A DNA stretch of 64,000 nucleotides, from assembly GCA_947650915.1 (NCBI GenBank), contig CANSWY010000006.1, positions 28,324 through 92,323 of the forward strand, written 5' to 3'. The DNA comes from an uncultured Eggerthellaceae bacterium. Lineage in GTDB: Bacteria > Actinomycetota > Coriobacteriia > Coriobacteriales > Eggerthellaceae. Positions 25,721-35,768 of the stretch are shown in pieces. The notes under the pieces are model-generated. The model worked only from the letters and a program-made list of their open reading frames with translations, did not search any database and was not told where the DNA came from. The position numbers and the translations under genes are program-made. Numbering within the stretch: position 1 is the stretch's first letter; the number at the start of each line of letters is the position of its first letter.

Positions 25721-25867
25721 CTGGTTTGCTGAGGCTCTCATGGCGCCCTTCGCGCAAGGAAGCCCGGTGAGATCCTCCGCAAGCCTTGGAACGGCCGTTG
25801 AAACGAAGGGCGTGCGCCGCACGCTCTGCAACACTGAACGACATGGCAGGAAAAGGAGGTGGGCGCC

Positions 25868-28021
25868 ATGGCGCTTCTCAAAAGGAAGCCGAAAGAGAGT
25901 GCGGCTGATGACATGGTCGCGCATGTGGATCCGAAGGTCGTAGGGACCGACGGCAAGATCGACGCCGAAGAGGTCATGCGCAAATACGACCGCGAATCCA
26001 ACACGCGCATCTGGGAGGGCGTGCCGAAGGTCGTGGTCACCGTCATCCTGCTGGCGTTCTCCGTCTACTGCCTGTGCATGACGTTGCTCTCCACCGAACA
26101 GGCCGAAGCGCTCCTGGCGCGCTTCCTGGCGTTCATCATCGTGATCGGCTACATGCTGTATCCGGCGCGCAAGAAGAACCACCGAGTGAACCACATCCCG
26201 TGGTACGACATCGTGATGATGCTGGCCGGCTTCGGCGCGTTCACGTACTTCGCGGTGAACTGCACGGACATCCTGCTCATGGGCGCGCGCATCGAAGTGC
26301 TGCACGTGGTGCTGGGCGTGGTGGGCATCGTGGTGCTGGTTGATCTGTGCCGCCGCTGCGTGGGGCTTCCCATCATCGTCGTATGCGGGGCGCTCGTGGT
26401 CTACGCGTTCTGGTGGCAGATGTCCTCATCAGGCAACTTCGACCTGTACAATGCCCTGCGCCGCGTCGTCCAGAAGCTCTTCTACACCACCTCAGGGGTC
26501 ATCGGCACGCCCATCAACGTGTGCTACACCTACATCGTCCTGTTCGTCATCTTCGGTGCGTTCCTTGAGCGCACGGGCATCTCCAACTTCTTCATCTCTT
26601 TCGCGAACCGCATCGCTGGCTGGTCCAGCGGCGGCGCTGCGAAGGTGTCGGTCATCGCGTCCGCGCTCTGCGGCATGGTGTCGGGCTCTTCTGTGGGCAA
26701 CACGGTCACCACCGGTTCGGTCACCATCCCCATGATGAAGAAGGTGGGCTACAAGCCTGAATTCGCCGGTGCCGTGGAGGCAGCGTCATCCTCCGGCGGC
26801 CAAATCATGCCTCCCATCATGGGCGCCGCTGCGTTCCTCATGGCCGAATACATGGGCATCCCATATCTGGAAGTGGCGGCGAAGGCCATCGTGCCCGCCC
26901 TGCTGTACTTCGCCGGCATCTTCATCGCCGTCCACTTGGAGGCGAAGAAGCTGGGCCTCAAGGGCGTTCCGAAAGACGAGCTGCCCACCTGGAAGTCCCT
27001 CGCGCGGGATTGCTACCTGGTGCTGCCGCTGGTGCTGCTGGTGTGGCTCGTGTCCACGGGCACGCGCACCATGGCCGCTTCTGCCGCCATCTCCATCCTG
27101 GGCGCGTTCTTGGTGGGCTTCGTGAACTTCCTCCTGATCAATTGGCGCGAACGCGGGGAAGGCGCCACCTTCGCGGGCGTGTTCGCTGAGACGTGCAAGC
27201 TCGCCGCGCTGACGGCGGCCGACGCGTTCGCCGCAGGCGCGAAGAGCTCCATTCCGGTGGCGGTGGCCTGCGCCATGGCCGGCATGATCGCAGGATGCAT
27301 CACGGTCACCGGCCTCGCTTCCACCATCATCAACGTGATCGTGCTCATGGCGGGCGATTTCGTCATGATCGGCCTGGTGTTCACCATGGTCTGCTGCCTG
27401 ATCCTCGGCATGGGCGTGCCCACCACAGCGAACTACTGCATCATGGCGTCCACCTGCGCCCCCATCCTCATCCAGCTGGGGATCGATCCCATCTGCGCCC
27501 ATTTCTTCGTGTTCTACTTCGGCATCGCAGCCGACATCACGCCGCCGGTTGCTCTGGCGGCCTACGCGGCCAGCGCCATTGCGAAATCCCGCCCCATGGC
27601 CACCGCGGTCAACGCCACGAAACTGGGCATCGCGAAGTTCATCGTGCCCTACATCTTCTGCTTCAGCCCCGTTCTGCTCATGGTGGGCGATGACGTCACG
27701 TTCGCGGCCGTGGCCCTGAACACGGCAACGGCACTGGTAGGCGTGTTCGGCGTGCAGTGCGCGCTCACGAACACCCTGTTCCAACACCACTTGAATCCGG
27801 TGTTCCGACTGATCCTGGCAGCAGGGGGCCTTTGCATGATGGTTCCTGGCACGGCATCTGATGTGGTGGGGCTTTGCGTGATCGCGGGCATGTGCGCAGC
27901 ACAGCTCTTCATCGCGCGCCGCCATAAGATAGAGACGGTCATCGAGGACATCGAAGAAGGACTGGAAGGCGAAGTGGAGAAGGCCGAACGTGCATTGGAC
28001 GGGCCGGAGCGCGCTTCGTGA
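25868..28021 (+). CDS. TRAP transporter fused permease (DctQ-DctM type, 4TM/12TM)
   Basis: The 717-residue protein has many membrane segments. The first four (about residues 60-200) match the small Q subunit and the remainder the large M subunit, with VGNTVTTGSVTIPMMKKVGY, SSSGGQIMPPIMGAAAFLMA and LGMGVPTTANYCIMA, which are hallmarks of fused TAXI permeases. It uses an ion gradient to import the solute delivered by the upstream lipoprotein. The start at 25868 has an AAAAGGAGGT site 7 bp upstream. The last 40 residues are acidic and cytoplasmic. Confidence 0.93.
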   Translation: MALLKRKPKESAADDMVAHVDPKVVGTDGKIDAEEVMRKYDRESNTRIWEGVPKVVVTVILLAFSVYCLCMTLLSTEQAEALLARFLAFIIVIGYMLYPARKKNHRVNHIPWYDIVMMLAGFGAFTYFAVNCTDILLMGARIEVLHVVLGVVGIVVLVDLCRRCVGLPIIVVCGALVVYAFWWQMSSSGNFDLYNALRRVVQKLFYTTSGVIGTPINVCYTYIVLFVIFGAFLERTGISNFFISFANRIAGWSSGGAAKVSVIASALCGMVSGSSVGNTVTTGSVTIPMMKKVGYKPEFAGAVEAASSSGGQIMPPIMGAAAFLMAEYMGIPYLEVAAKAIVPALLYFAGIFIAVHLEAKKLGLKGVPKDELPTWKSLARDCYLVLPLVLLVWLVSTGTRTMAASAAISILGAFLVGFVNFLLINWRERGEGATFAGVFAETCKLAALTAADAFAAGAKSSIPVAVACAMAGMIAGCITVTGLASTIINVIVLMAGDFVMIGLVFTMVCCLILGMGVPTTANYCIMASTCAPILIQLGIDPICAHFFVFYFGIAADITPPVALAAYAASAIAKSRPMATAVNATKLGIAKFIVPYIFCFSPVLLMVGDDVTFAAVALNTATALVGVFGVQCALTNTLFQHHLNPVFRLILAAGGLCMMVPGTASDVVGLCVIAGMCAAQLFIARRHKIETVIEDIEEGLEGEVEKAERALDGPERAS

Positions 28022-28075
28022 GGATTTGCCCTCACCTGTTCTGACTGGACCGCACTTCAAGGAAAGGATCGCCCC

Positions 28076-28912
28076 ATGGGACAAGCAGAGACCGTTTGGA
28101 TCACCGGAAGCACAGGGTTCGTGGGCAAAGCGGTGTCCGACGCGCTGGAAGATGCCGGTTTCCAGGTGGTGCGCACCGATGCAGAGCTTTCCGTGTGCGA
28201 ACCCGAACGCTTGGAAGCGTTCGCCGAAGAGGTGCTCCCTCAGGCCATCGTGAACTGCGCGGGCATCCGCCGCGATGCCGCGGGCCTCTCCAACCGCGTG
28301 AAAGCTTACGAAGTGAACGCGCTGGGAGCGCGCAACCTCGCTCTGGCAGCGAATGCGGTGGGCGCGCAGATGGTCCAGGTGTCTTCAGACGATGTGTATT
28401 CCTCCAAGCTGGAGGAGCCAGTGAACGAATTCGACAATCCGCACCCTGATTCGCCCTACGGGAAATCGAAGCGCGCCGGCGAGATGATGGTGCGCCAGAC
28501 CACGTCCGATCACATCATCATCCGCTCATCATGGCTCTACCATGCCAGTGGCGGCCAGCTGAAGGACATCCTCGATGCAGCTGCGGCCGGGCGGAAATAC
28601 GAGGCACGTCTGGACCAATTCGCAGCTCCCACCAGCATGGACACCTACGTCAAGTTCCTCATCGCCGCGCTCCGCAAGAAGGCGCACGGGACGTTCCACG
28701 TGGCCACGAAAGGACGCGCCAGCCGCTACGATTTCGCAGCTCGCGCGCTGGAACTTGCCGGATATGATCCATCACAGGTGCTGGTGCCGAAGACCGATCC
28801 GAAAACGGCCGAGAACGTGGTGCTGGAAAGCCTGATGCTGGAGATGTTCGGCGTGGACCTCCCCACCTGGGAAGAAGACCTGGAAGCCTACATGGCCTCC
28901 ACCACCGCATGA
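28076..28912 (+). CDS. RmlD/SDR-type nucleoside-sugar reductase-like protein
   Basis: The 278-residue protein has an N-terminal NAD(P) site (WITGSTGFVGKAV), AIVNCAGIRRDAAG, the catalytic-type DDVYSSKLEEPVNEFDN and YGKSKRAGE (Tyr-X3-Lys). The layout matches dTDP-4-dehydrorhamnose reductase (RmlD) and related extended SDRs. No other rhamnose genes are near, so the substrate is open. It starts 54 bp after the TRAP permease on the same strand, and its 3' end is followed by a repeat array. Confidence 0.8.
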   Translation: MGQAETVWITGSTGFVGKAVSDALEDAGFQVVRTDAELSVCEPERLEAFAEEVLPQAIVNCAGIRRDAAGLSNRVKAYEVNALGARNLALAANAVGAQMVQVSSDDVYSSKLEEPVNEFDNPHPDSPYGKSKRAGEMMVRQTTSDHIIIRSSWLYHASGGQLKDILDAAAAGRKYEARLDQFAAPTSMDTYVKFLIAALRKKAHGTFHVATKGRASRYDFAARALELAGYDPSQVLVPKTDPKTAENVVLESLMLEMFGVDLPTWEEDLEAYMASTTA

Positions 28913-28917
28913 CGCCT

Positions 28918-29103
28918 GATGTGCAAAAGGGACGTTCCAAATTGCACCCGTGAGGTTGCCAGATGTGCGAAAGGGACGTTCCAAATTGCACATAGGAATA
29001 GAACATGCGCGCAGAAAGAGCGATCCTATGTGCAATTTGGGACGTCCCTTTCGCACATCGCACACGATCGCCCATGCGATTTGGGACATCCCTTTTGCAC
29101 GTC
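28918..29103. repeat. Family 1 repeat flanked by half-units on both sides
   Basis: A left-arm half-unit (28918-28961, ending in the inverted spacer CCCGTGAGGTTGCC), a full copy (28962-29059, GTTCC left arm, loop group D with ATGCGCGCAGAAAGA) and a degenerate right-arm unit (29060-29103). Confidence 0.92.
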
Positions 29104-29252
29104 CAGAAAACGGGGCGGTGACCTTTGCGGAGCGCTTCGGTGGCAGCGCGGCAAGCCGCCCAGTACGCTCCCTGTGCTTCCTACAATGGCTGAGTCGAAA
29201 GGTCCGGTTCGCATCCGGACAAGAGGGAGTCGATCGAACGAGGGTGATCATC

Positions 29253-29909
29253 ATGCCAAGGAAGGTGCTGGTGCTCGGTGCCACGGGCAGGATCGCAGGA
29301 CACGCCATCAACGCGCTGCTGGATGAAACGGACGATGAGCTGCTGCTGTTCGCACGCCATCCGGAACGGATCAAGATCGTTGACGCGAACAGGGAAACGA
29401 CCATCAAAGGAGACACGCTGGATCGCGAAAGCCTTGATGGGGCGGTGGCCCAGGCTGATGCCGTGTACGCCAATCTGGCCGGCACTGACATCGAACAGCA
29501 GGCGCGCAACATCGTGGAGGCCATGGATGCCCACGGCGTGAAGCAGCTCGTGTGGATCTCATCCATCGGCATCTACGACGAGGTCCCAGGCGCGTTCGGG
29601 AAATGGAACAACGAACAGCTGGGCGGCGGCAAGCGCGACAGCTACCTGGGCACCTACCGCGCGGCAGCGGACATCATCGAAGGTTCGGATCTGGATTACA
29701 CGGTCATCCGACCAGCGTGGCTGACCGACAAGGACGAAGTGGACTACGAGACCACGCAGAAAGGCGAACCGTTCAAGGGCACGGAGGTCTCGCGCAAGTC
29801 CATCGGCAGCTTCGTTGCGAAGGCGCTTCAAGATCCAGCTGCGTTCGCGCGCATGGATTTCGGCGTGGACAAGCCTGGAACAGATGGCGACAAACCGGCG
29901 TGGTGCTGA
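29253..29909 (+). CDS. NmrA/SDR-like NAD(P)-binding protein
   Basis: The 218-residue atypical SDR has an N-terminal dinucleotide motif VLVLGATGRIAGHAINALL, DAVYANLAGTDIEQQ and a C-terminal YTVIRPAWLTDK. These proteins act as NAD(P)H sensors or reductases on small substrates. The start at 29253 has a GAGGG site 8 bp upstream. An open frame runs upstream through a repeat but is not used. It precedes the 3-hydroxyacyl-CoA dehydrogenase-like gene by 75 bp. Confidence 0.85.
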   Translation: MPRKVLVLGATGRIAGHAINALLDETDDELLLFARHPERIKIVDANRETTIKGDTLDRESLDGAVAQADAVYANLAGTDIEQQARNIVEAMDAHGVKQLVWISSIGIYDEVPGAFGKWNNEQLGGGKRDSYLGTYRAAADIIEGSDLDYTVIRPAWLTDKDEVDYETTQKGEPFKGTEVSRKSIGSFVAKALQDPAAFARMDFGVDKPGTDGDKPAWC

Positions 29910-29984
29910 AGCCGGTCCATCATCGAACCAGTGGGCAGACAGGGCGGCGCGGATCCCGCGGCCAGCGAAAAGAAAGAGCAGCAG

Positions 29985-30923
29985 ATGGAGATCAAGAATG
30001 TGACCGTAGCGGGCGGCGGCGTCCTCGGCAGCCAGATCGCGCTGCAGAGCGCCTACAAAGGGTTCACCGTGACCATGTGGCTTCGCAGCGAAGGCTCCAT
30101 CGAACGCGCGCAGCCGAAGCTGGACCGCTTGGTGGGCATCTACACCCAGACGCTGGAGGCCATGAAAACGGATCCGCACGCATACTGTCGCGGCCTGGCG
30201 GATTCGCCGGATGTTCCGCCCGAGGAGCTGGATGGGCTCATCGCGAAGGCCGCTGCGGCGCGCGGCGCCATCAAGCTCACGACGGACGTCCCTGAGGCGT
30301 TCGGCGACGCGGACCTGGTGATCGAAGCCATCGCTGAGGTGATGGACGAAAAGGACGCGTTCTACCGGTCCATCGCATCGGCGCTGCCCGAGCGGACGAT
30401 CCTCTGCACGAATTCGTCCACGCTGCTACCCAGCGCCATGATGGGCTTCACCAGGCGTCCGGACCGGTTCCTAGCGCTGCATTTCGCGAACAACATCTGG
30501 AAGAACAATACGGCGGAGGTCATGGGCACCAGCGAGACGTCGGCCGAGTCATACCGTAGCGTCGTGCAGTTCGCGCAGGCCATCGGGATGATCCCGTTGG
30601 AACTGAAGCAGGAACAGGCAGGCTATCTGCTGAACAGCATGCTGGTGCCGTTCTTGAACGCTGCGGAGACGCTGCTGGCGAACGACGTGGCTGACGTGGA
30701 GACGATAGACAAGGCGTGGATGCTGGGCACGGGCGCGCCGCTGGGGCCGTTCCGCATCCTGGACATCGTGGGACTCAACACCGCCTACAACATCGTGGCG
30801 GCAAGCCCGCAGGCACAGGACCCGGACAGCACGCCGGGACGCATCGCCGCCCTGCTGAAGAAGCTGATCGACGAAGGCCGCACCGGCGTGAACGCGAAAG
30901 CAGGCTTCTACACCTACGACTGA
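29985..30923 (+). CDS. 3-hydroxyacyl-CoA dehydrogenase family protein
   Basis: The 312-residue protein has the NAD site VTVAGGGVLGSQIALQSAYK (residues 6-25), a middle DADLVIEAIAE...ILCTNSSTLLPS typical of 3HCDH N-domains, HFANNIWKNNTAEVM (the catalytic His region; the usual HFFNP is HFANN here) and a C-domain with GYLLNSMLVPFLNAA. It should oxidise a 3-hydroxyacyl-CoA or a related hydroxyacid. No thiolase or enoyl-CoA hydratase is adjacent, so the pathway is unclear. Confidence 0.88.
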   Translation: MEIKNVTVAGGGVLGSQIALQSAYKGFTVTMWLRSEGSIERAQPKLDRLVGIYTQTLEAMKTDPHAYCRGLADSPDVPPEELDGLIAKAAAARGAIKLTTDVPEAFGDADLVIEAIAEVMDEKDAFYRSIASALPERTILCTNSSTLLPSAMMGFTRRPDRFLALHFANNIWKNNTAEVMGTSETSAESYRSVVQFAQAIGMIPLELKQEQAGYLLNSMLVPFLNAAETLLANDVADVETIDKAWMLGTGAPLGPFRILDIVGLNTAYNIVAASPQAQDPDSTPGRIAALLKKLIDEGRTGVNAKAGFYTYD

Positions 30924-30927
30924 CACC

Positions 30928-31069
30928 AATGTGCAAAAGGGACGTTCCAAATTGCACATAGAAAAGGTCTATCTTTGCAGGCTTTCTATTTCTATGTGCA
31001 ATTTGGGACGTCCCTTTTGCACATTAGGCAACCTCGCGGGTGCGATTCGCGACGTCCCTTTTGCACATC
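30928..31069. repeat. Family 1 repeat (98 bp) plus one 44-bp right-arm unit
   Basis: Full copy 30928-31025; left arm GTTCC. The loop is group C in reverse (ATCTTTGCAGGCTTTC), the exact inverse type of the copies at 32728 and 41344. A diverged unit follows to 31069. Convergent genes flank it. Confidence 0.93.
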
Positions 31070-31090
31070 CTGATGCCTGCCCTCGTGGGT

Positions 31091-31903
31091 TCAAGCAAGG
31101 CCCGTGACGAATCGTGCCACCAGTTCGTTCACTTCATCCGGCGCATCGCAGTTGGAGTTATGGCCTGCGCCCTTGATCCAGCAGACGGGGTTGCCAGTGC
31201 GCCGCGCCCACGTGCGGTTGTAGCGTTTTGCCGACCCTGCGTGGTCCTTCTCTCCGCAGATCAGCATGAACGGACAGTCAATGCGGTACGGCCGATCCGC
31301 GGTGACAGCATCAGCCAGCACCTGGTACCCATGGGCGGCAAGTTCGCAATACTCCCGCTTGCGAAAGCCGAGCATCATCTCACGCATGAGCGCACGTCCG
31401 CGTTCGGACGAAGCGGTGCCGTTCGCACCCAATGCCACCAGCGTCTTCCACGGAAAAGAGAGATACATGAGCTTGGTGTGGCGAAGCGCAGCGAGCTCCC
31501 ACCAGGTGTAGTAACTGCGCTGCAAGGGACAGGAGTCGATGGACACGAACGCGGCCGCTTCACCAGGGAAGAGCTCCATGAACGCCTGGGCCGTGTAACC
31601 GCCCATGGACTGGCCCACCAGGATGGGACGCACGGCGCCCTCCCGCTCAAGGATGTCGTGCAGCCAGCGCGCCAGGTCATCCATCGCCCACGCAAGCTTG
31701 AAGGGGCGCGACTCGCCATGGGAAGGCGCATCCCAGACGAGCACGTTCGCACTGCCTTCGAAATGCTCCACCTGCCTCTCGAACAAACGATGGTCCGCCG
31801 TGAGACCGGGCAGAAAAACGAGCCAAGGCCTCCCCTGCCCCGCAACCCGCGACACCCAGTAAACGATGTTCCCGTCAGGCGTGGTCAGCTCTCTTCTATC
31901 CAC
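31091..31903 (-). CDS. Alpha/beta-fold hydrolase
   Basis: The 270-residue protein has the oxyanion region [15 protein letters not shown], the nucleophile elbow [12 protein letters not shown] (Ser near residue 98), an Asp in ICGEKDHAG and the catalytic His in IKGAGHNSN. The cap region is short. It is the third gene of a tight operon (tautomerase, acetyltransferase, hydrolase) and overlaps the acetyltransferase gene by 19 bp. The substrate cannot be inferred. Confidence 0.9.
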   Translation of the reverse strand: MDRRELTTPDGNIVYWVSRVAGQGRPWLVFLPGLTADHRLFERQVEHFEGSANVLVWDAPSHGESRPFKLAWAMDDLARWLHDILEREGAVRPILVGQSMGGYTAQAFMELFPGEAAAFVSIDSCPLQRSYYTWWELAALRHTKLMYLSFPWKTLVALGANGTASSERGRALMREMMLGFRKREYCELAAHGYQVLADAVTADRPYRIDCPFMLICGEKDHAGSAKRYNRTWARRTGNPVCWIKGAGHNSNCDAPDEVNELVARFVTGLA

Positions 31904-32430
31904 GAATCCCTCCCCAGATAGCTGACGCGCATGTTGCGGGTCCCGCCCAACAGTTCACAGGGAAAGTCGCTCTCCGTTCGCACGTAGGCGAACCCGAGCT
32001 TCTCCTGAACGCGCTGAGAGTTCATGTTCCCCTCGAAATTGCCGCACCAAATGCCGCTCAGACCCAGATCTTCGAAGCCATGCCGAATGAGCTCGCGTGA
32101 GGCTTCCGGTATGAGACCCTTCCCCCAATAGGGAACGCCGATCCAGTAGCCCAGTTCCCTCTCGTCGTCTTCCATGGGAACGCTTCCGCTCTCTCCCTGG
32201 TGCAAACCCACGCTCCCAACGGGCTCACCCGTCTCCTTGAGCACGACCGCGTAGGTCTCTGGCGCAGACAGCACATCGCAGATGATCTCGCGGCTGTTCT
32301 CAACGCTCGTATGCGGAGGCCAGGCGGCGATGGGGCCAACGGCAGGATCTTTAGCATAGCGATAAAGCGCCTCCGCGTCAGACTCCTCCCAAGGACGCAG
32401 GATGAGCCGCTCTGTTTCCAAGACCGTCAT
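31885..32430 (-). CDS. GNAT-family N-acetyltransferase (RimJ-like)
   Basis: The 181-residue protein starts [20 protein letters not shown], as in RimJ/RimL-type acetyltransferases, with the acetyl-CoA loop in [16 protein letters not shown] and the C-terminal [19 protein letters not shown]. It transfers acetyl groups to an unknown amine. Its start overlaps the tautomerase stop in an ATGA arrangement, and its 3' end overlaps the hydrolase start, so translation is coupled. Confidence 0.9.
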   Translation of the reverse strand: MTVLETERLILRPWEESDAEALYRYAKDPAVGPIAAWPPHTSVENSREIICDVLSAPETYAVVLKETGEPVGSVGLHQGESGSVPMEDDERELGYWIGVPYWGKGLIPEASRELIRHGFEDLGLSGIWCGNFEGNMNSQRVQEKLGFAYVRTESDFPCELLGGTRNMRVSYLGRDSWIEES

Positions 32431-32639
32431 TTTGCATGCTTCTCCCTGTGCGTCTGCTTGATCACATCGATGCACGTGCCAACAATGCCGTAGCTCACAT
32501 CGTCGATCTCGTGGATCGTGACGCTATAGAACTCGGGCGGAATGCCCATGACTTCGGAGGAGACCTCCGTCAGGCGCTCGATCAAGGTGCGCTTCTGTTC
32601 GTCAGCAAGCTTTCCCGACTCGATCGTGATGTGCGGCAT
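32427..32639 (-). CDS. 4-oxalocrotonate tautomerase family protein
   Basis: The 70-residue protein begins [11 protein letters not shown], giving the catalytic N-terminal Pro after Met removal, and contains [20 protein letters not shown]. The start at 32639 has a GAGGAG site 6 bp upstream. It is about 75-80% identical by eye to the protein at 42064-42276, so the gene is duplicated within 10 kb. It leads the hydrolase operon. Confidence 0.88.
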   Translation of the reverse strand: MPHITIESGKLADEQKRTLIERLTEVSSEVMGIPPEFYSVTIHEIDDVSYGIVGTCIDVIKQTHREKHAK

Positions 32640-32727
32640 GATTCGCTCCTCAGCTGTCTTCGACGAGGTGCCTTGACGTCTCTCCATGGGCGCAAGCGTG
32701 CCTCAAATTCTACCAGCGCCCCCAACG

Positions 32728-32871
32728 GATGTGCAAAAGGGACGTTCCAAATTGCACACAGAAGTAGAAAGCCTGCAAAGATGGACCTCTCCTATGTGCA
32801 ATTTGGGACGTCCCTTTTGCACATCTGGCGACCTCGCAAGCACGATCCAGCACTTCCCCTCCACACATTCG
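32728..32871. repeat. Family 1 repeat (98 bp) plus a strongly decayed unit
   Basis: Full copy 32728-32825; left arm GTTCC, with inner arm CACACAGA instead of CACATAGG; loop group C forward (AAAGCCTGCAAAGATGG). 32826-32871 is a decayed unit that keeps CGACCTCGC and a final CACATTC. Confidence 0.9.
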
Positions 32872-32902
32872 AAAGACAGTTTCTCTATGCGCTGACCGTC
32901 CT

Positions 32903-34228
32903 CTACCTCGCCAACGCCTCTCGATCGTTCAATTCACGAAGATGGTCCGAGAGCGCTTCGAGTGCCAGACGAAAACACCCTGCTATGCTTGCGTTGTTGA
33001 GCCACGTTTGACCAAAGTGAAACGTCGCCCTGGTCGATGCCTCATTGACGAGAAGCCGCAACTCACTCATCGCCTCATCGGCTCCCATCTGAATCTGCTC
33101 CCTGCAAAGGATCTCCTCGACCTCATCTCTGACATCTTTGCCATAGATGCGCTCATACTCCTCCATTGCTGCGCTGAGCCAGAAGTCGTTTCTGCATTTC
33201 TCCCTGTATGACTTGATCCAATCAAGCATGATCCTTTCGTCCTGCAAATTCGGACCCTCTGCGTGGCATCGCGCACAAAGCAGCACAAGGTTCGATTCCT
33301 CAGAACCACCACCAAGAGCATCAGGGACAATATGACAGCGTTGGACATCTTGGTCGCTTCCACACCGCCAGCAACAACGAGCAGCCTGTTCAACTGGAAT
33401 GTCCAGATCAAGAAACCAAGTTGTCTTCTTCCAGTATTCGACGATCTCTTCATTTTGGCCCCATGCCTTGCGCCGCCTCCGCCTTTTCGGATGGGCATTT
33501 CGATGCTTCTCGATCTCTTCACCCAAACTTTGCATTTCAGAAGCCGTCATGAAAGCCCCATCCTCCTCAGAGGGCGCCACGTGGTCCCCTCTGAATAGCA
33601 GCCGCTTCTCATCTGACAACTCCGAGATATCCTGGCGGTAGATCGAACATCTCTCTTTCGGCCTCTTCAGAAAACGGGCAAGCTCCTCCTCTGCGAAGAA
33701 CAATTGCTCGACGATCGAAATATGCCTATCAGGATCTCGCTCGACCCAATACTCCGATCGCCATCCTGGGTTCTTGCAGAATGCAGGCCTCTCGCTCGTA
33801 GCTATTGCGATATTAGGATCCTCGACCTGCCACGGCTGGGTGATCGCGGCCCCAAAAACATACACCCTATCTATATAAAGCGGGAACATATCGCTTTCGT
33901 TGTACTCCTTCGCGCGGTGCGCTATCGCAGAAAGCAGGTCAACGAACTCGCTGCCTGATAGCGGCTTACCGAACCGCGCGGTTGCAAGAGCTGTATACCC
34001 TCTTGGAGAGCAAAACCACAGCAGCCTCCCGTCTTCCGCATCCGCCCTCAAGTAATCTGCTTCGGCAAGAGAGACAAGCCAGCTTTCTACGGTAATCTCA
34101 GGAACCGACAATGCCGAAGCGATCTCTTCCGCAGACCGAAGACAGCCGTGGCACATTTTGCAGATCTCTCTTGCAATCTTGGGGCTGATTCCGCAAATCA
34201 ACCTTCGATTGCTCAACACCATGCTCAT
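32903..34228 (-). CDS. HTH protein with C-terminal HNH endonuclease domain
   Basis: The 441-residue protein has an N-terminal helix-rich region with a likely HTH (EEIASALSVPEITVESWLVSL). A segment YIDRVYVFGAAITQPWQVED resembles a nucleotidyltransferase FGSA loop but lacks the usual DxD. The clear HNH motif is near residue 315: CCWRCGS..QRCHIVPDALGG...NLVLLCARCHAEGPN. It is probably a DNA nuclease of a defence or mobile system. ATG 34228 has an AGGA site; an in-frame start at 34300 is the alternative. Lower GC than the core genes. Confidence 0.75.
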   Translation of the reverse strand: MSMVLSNRRLICGISPKIAREICKMCHGCLRSAEEIASALSVPEITVESWLVSLAEADYLRADAEDGRLLWFCSPRGYTALATARFGKPLSGSEFVDLLSAIAHRAKEYNESDMFPLYIDRVYVFGAAITQPWQVEDPNIAIATSERPAFCKNPGWRSEYWVERDPDRHISIVEQLFFAEEELARFLKRPKERCSIYRQDISELSDEKRLLFRGDHVAPSEEDGAFMTASEMQSLGEEIEKHRNAHPKRRRRRKAWGQNEEIVEYWKKTTWFLDLDIPVEQAARCCWRCGSDQDVQRCHIVPDALGGGSEESNLVLLCARCHAEGPNLQDERIMLDWIKSYREKCRNDFWLSAAMEEYERIYGKDVRDEVEEILCREQIQMGADEAMSELRLLVNEASTRATFHFGQTWLNNASIAGCFRLALEALSDHLRELNDREALAR

Positions 34229-34338
34229 GCTGAATCCTTTTCCAAATACCCCAAGCTGGAGACGAATGCACTTCTCTCCCAGTATACTCAGCTCTTTCAA
34301 GCACGCTGACCTACTGATGACTGTTCAGGAGCTTCGAA

Positions 34339-35313
34339 ATGGATGCGCATACATTGCAGCTATTCCAAAGAAAGGCGATCAAGTCTAAGAAGGAGATCAT
34401 CGATGCGCTTGATGAGTACTCAGCACACCTTGTTCACGACAAAGAGCATTCTTCAGACGCCATCTTCTACAGGCCGGCCTTGATCGAAATGATCGATCGC
34501 TTCAAGAAAGCAGTCCAGGATCGCGACTTGATCTACCTAGAAAACCCATTTGCATCTTATGAAATAGTGATCACGAACATAGACGTTCGCCTCAATTCAG
34601 TCGAATACACAGATATCGTTTTTAATGAAAGCGGCGAAGTTGAATCAACAGAGTCCTCGGTATATCCACCGACCATATGCATTGATGCCAACTTCATCAC
34701 CGCAGAGGAATATGCCCAGCGATTTTCGATCGATGTTGAAACAGTTGTCGGTTGGATCGAGGACCGAAAGATAAAGTGCGCCAAGAAAGAACCATCTGGC
34801 TGGCGCGTCGTAGAGACGCAGAATTTCCCTGATCAAGATTCTAGAAGCGGCAGCTATGTTTTTATTGGAGCAAATGGGGATCTCAGTCAATTCGCCCCAT
34901 TGCATAAAGGGACACAGGTCTTTACGGCGCTTCAGCTGGAAAACGATAACGGTCTTTATGATGCCATGTCTTTTGATTTGAACGATCGGCTCATTGAGCA
35001 CAAACAAATAGAAAGTGAAGAATTGCAGTCCTTGGAGAACGCCTTGATCCGCTCTCGAGAGGTCGTATTTGGAAACACGTTCGTTGAGGTCATCGATGAG
35101 AAGGTGATTCCGGGCTACGAGAACAACCCCTTTCTTGTTGCAGAAGAGAAGATCCTCACATTCGTCAACCAGCTTGGCCTTCCGCAAGAAACCAAAAGCA
35201 TGCTCAAGACGATGGCGCAGAGCAATTGCGGAGAAGCTCTTTTCATTGCCGCTTTGGAAAAGCTCTCTTTGGAAGAAGAATTTTCAGCATACATGCATGG
35301 GAACACCCCATGA
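34339..35313 (+). CDS. Unrecognised protein with MerR/excisionase-like HTH
   Basis: The 324-residue acidic protein is divergent from the HNH gene, with 110 bp between starts. Around residues 123-150, FITAEEYAQRFSIDVETVVG followed by WIEDRKIKCAKKEPSGWRV matches the helix-turn-helix and wing of excisionase/MerR-like DNA-binding domains. The rest is unknown. An AGGAG site lies 7 bp before the ATG. GC is about 45-48%, the lowest of the window, indicating horizontal origin. It may regulate or cooperate with the HNH protein. Confidence 0.7.
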   Translation: MDAHTLQLFQRKAIKSKKEIIDALDEYSAHLVHDKEHSSDAIFYRPALIEMIDRFKKAVQDRDLIYLENPFASYEIVITNIDVRLNSVEYTDIVFNESGEVESTESSVYPPTICIDANFITAEEYAQRFSIDVETVVGWIEDRKIKCAKKEPSGWRVVETQNFPDQDSRSGSYVFIGANGDLSQFAPLHKGTQVFTALQLENDNGLYDAMSFDLNDRLIEHKQIESEELQSLENALIRSREVVFGNTFVEVIDEKVIPGYENNPFLVAEEKILTFVNQLGLPQETKSMLKTMAQSNCGEALFIAALEKLSLEEEFSAYMHGNTP

Positions 35314-35768
35314 ACAGAGGCACACGATCCTGGACATTGACAGCATGAGATGCCCATCTGCACGATGACGAACTGCTCGCACGCGATGCATGCAGTGCGA
35401 ATCAAGGGCGGCGGACGCAAAGAACGCAATGCGGTGAAGATGACGCGCAGCAAGCGGTGCTGCCCCTGCCCGACTTCACCCTGCTACGCAGCCCGCTGTC
35501 AACGAGAGTCGAGTCGTGCGACTTGCCCCTTCTGAAGCAAGCGATGTGCTGCTGGAAGAAGCGTGCTCATGGAACGTTCCGTCATCTGCCGCCACATCGC
35601 AGCTTGAACAAACACCGGAGCAGACACCACCACCCCGACAATCGACCACGAACACCTCTTCGGAAAGCCATGCCCTATTGAACTCGAACCGGACTCCATC
35701 CTCTTGTCAAGCAACCGCTCCTTCCACACCTGCACCCACCCTCCCCCTGAACGACTTCCACCGAATGC
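35314..35768. other. Intergenic stretch without a supported gene
   Basis: About 455 bp between the HTH gene and the repeats. Short open frames exist on both strands but none has a ribosome binding site or recognisable product. Its base composition is intermediate, and it may be the decayed edge of the accessory island. Confidence 0.5.

Noticed and set aside
24725..26305. Long minus-strand open frame of 526 codons across the TAXI receptor gene
   Set aside because: It is an antisense shadow of GC-rich coding DNA (His/Arg-rich, no motif, no start signals); the plus-strand genes have clear domains.
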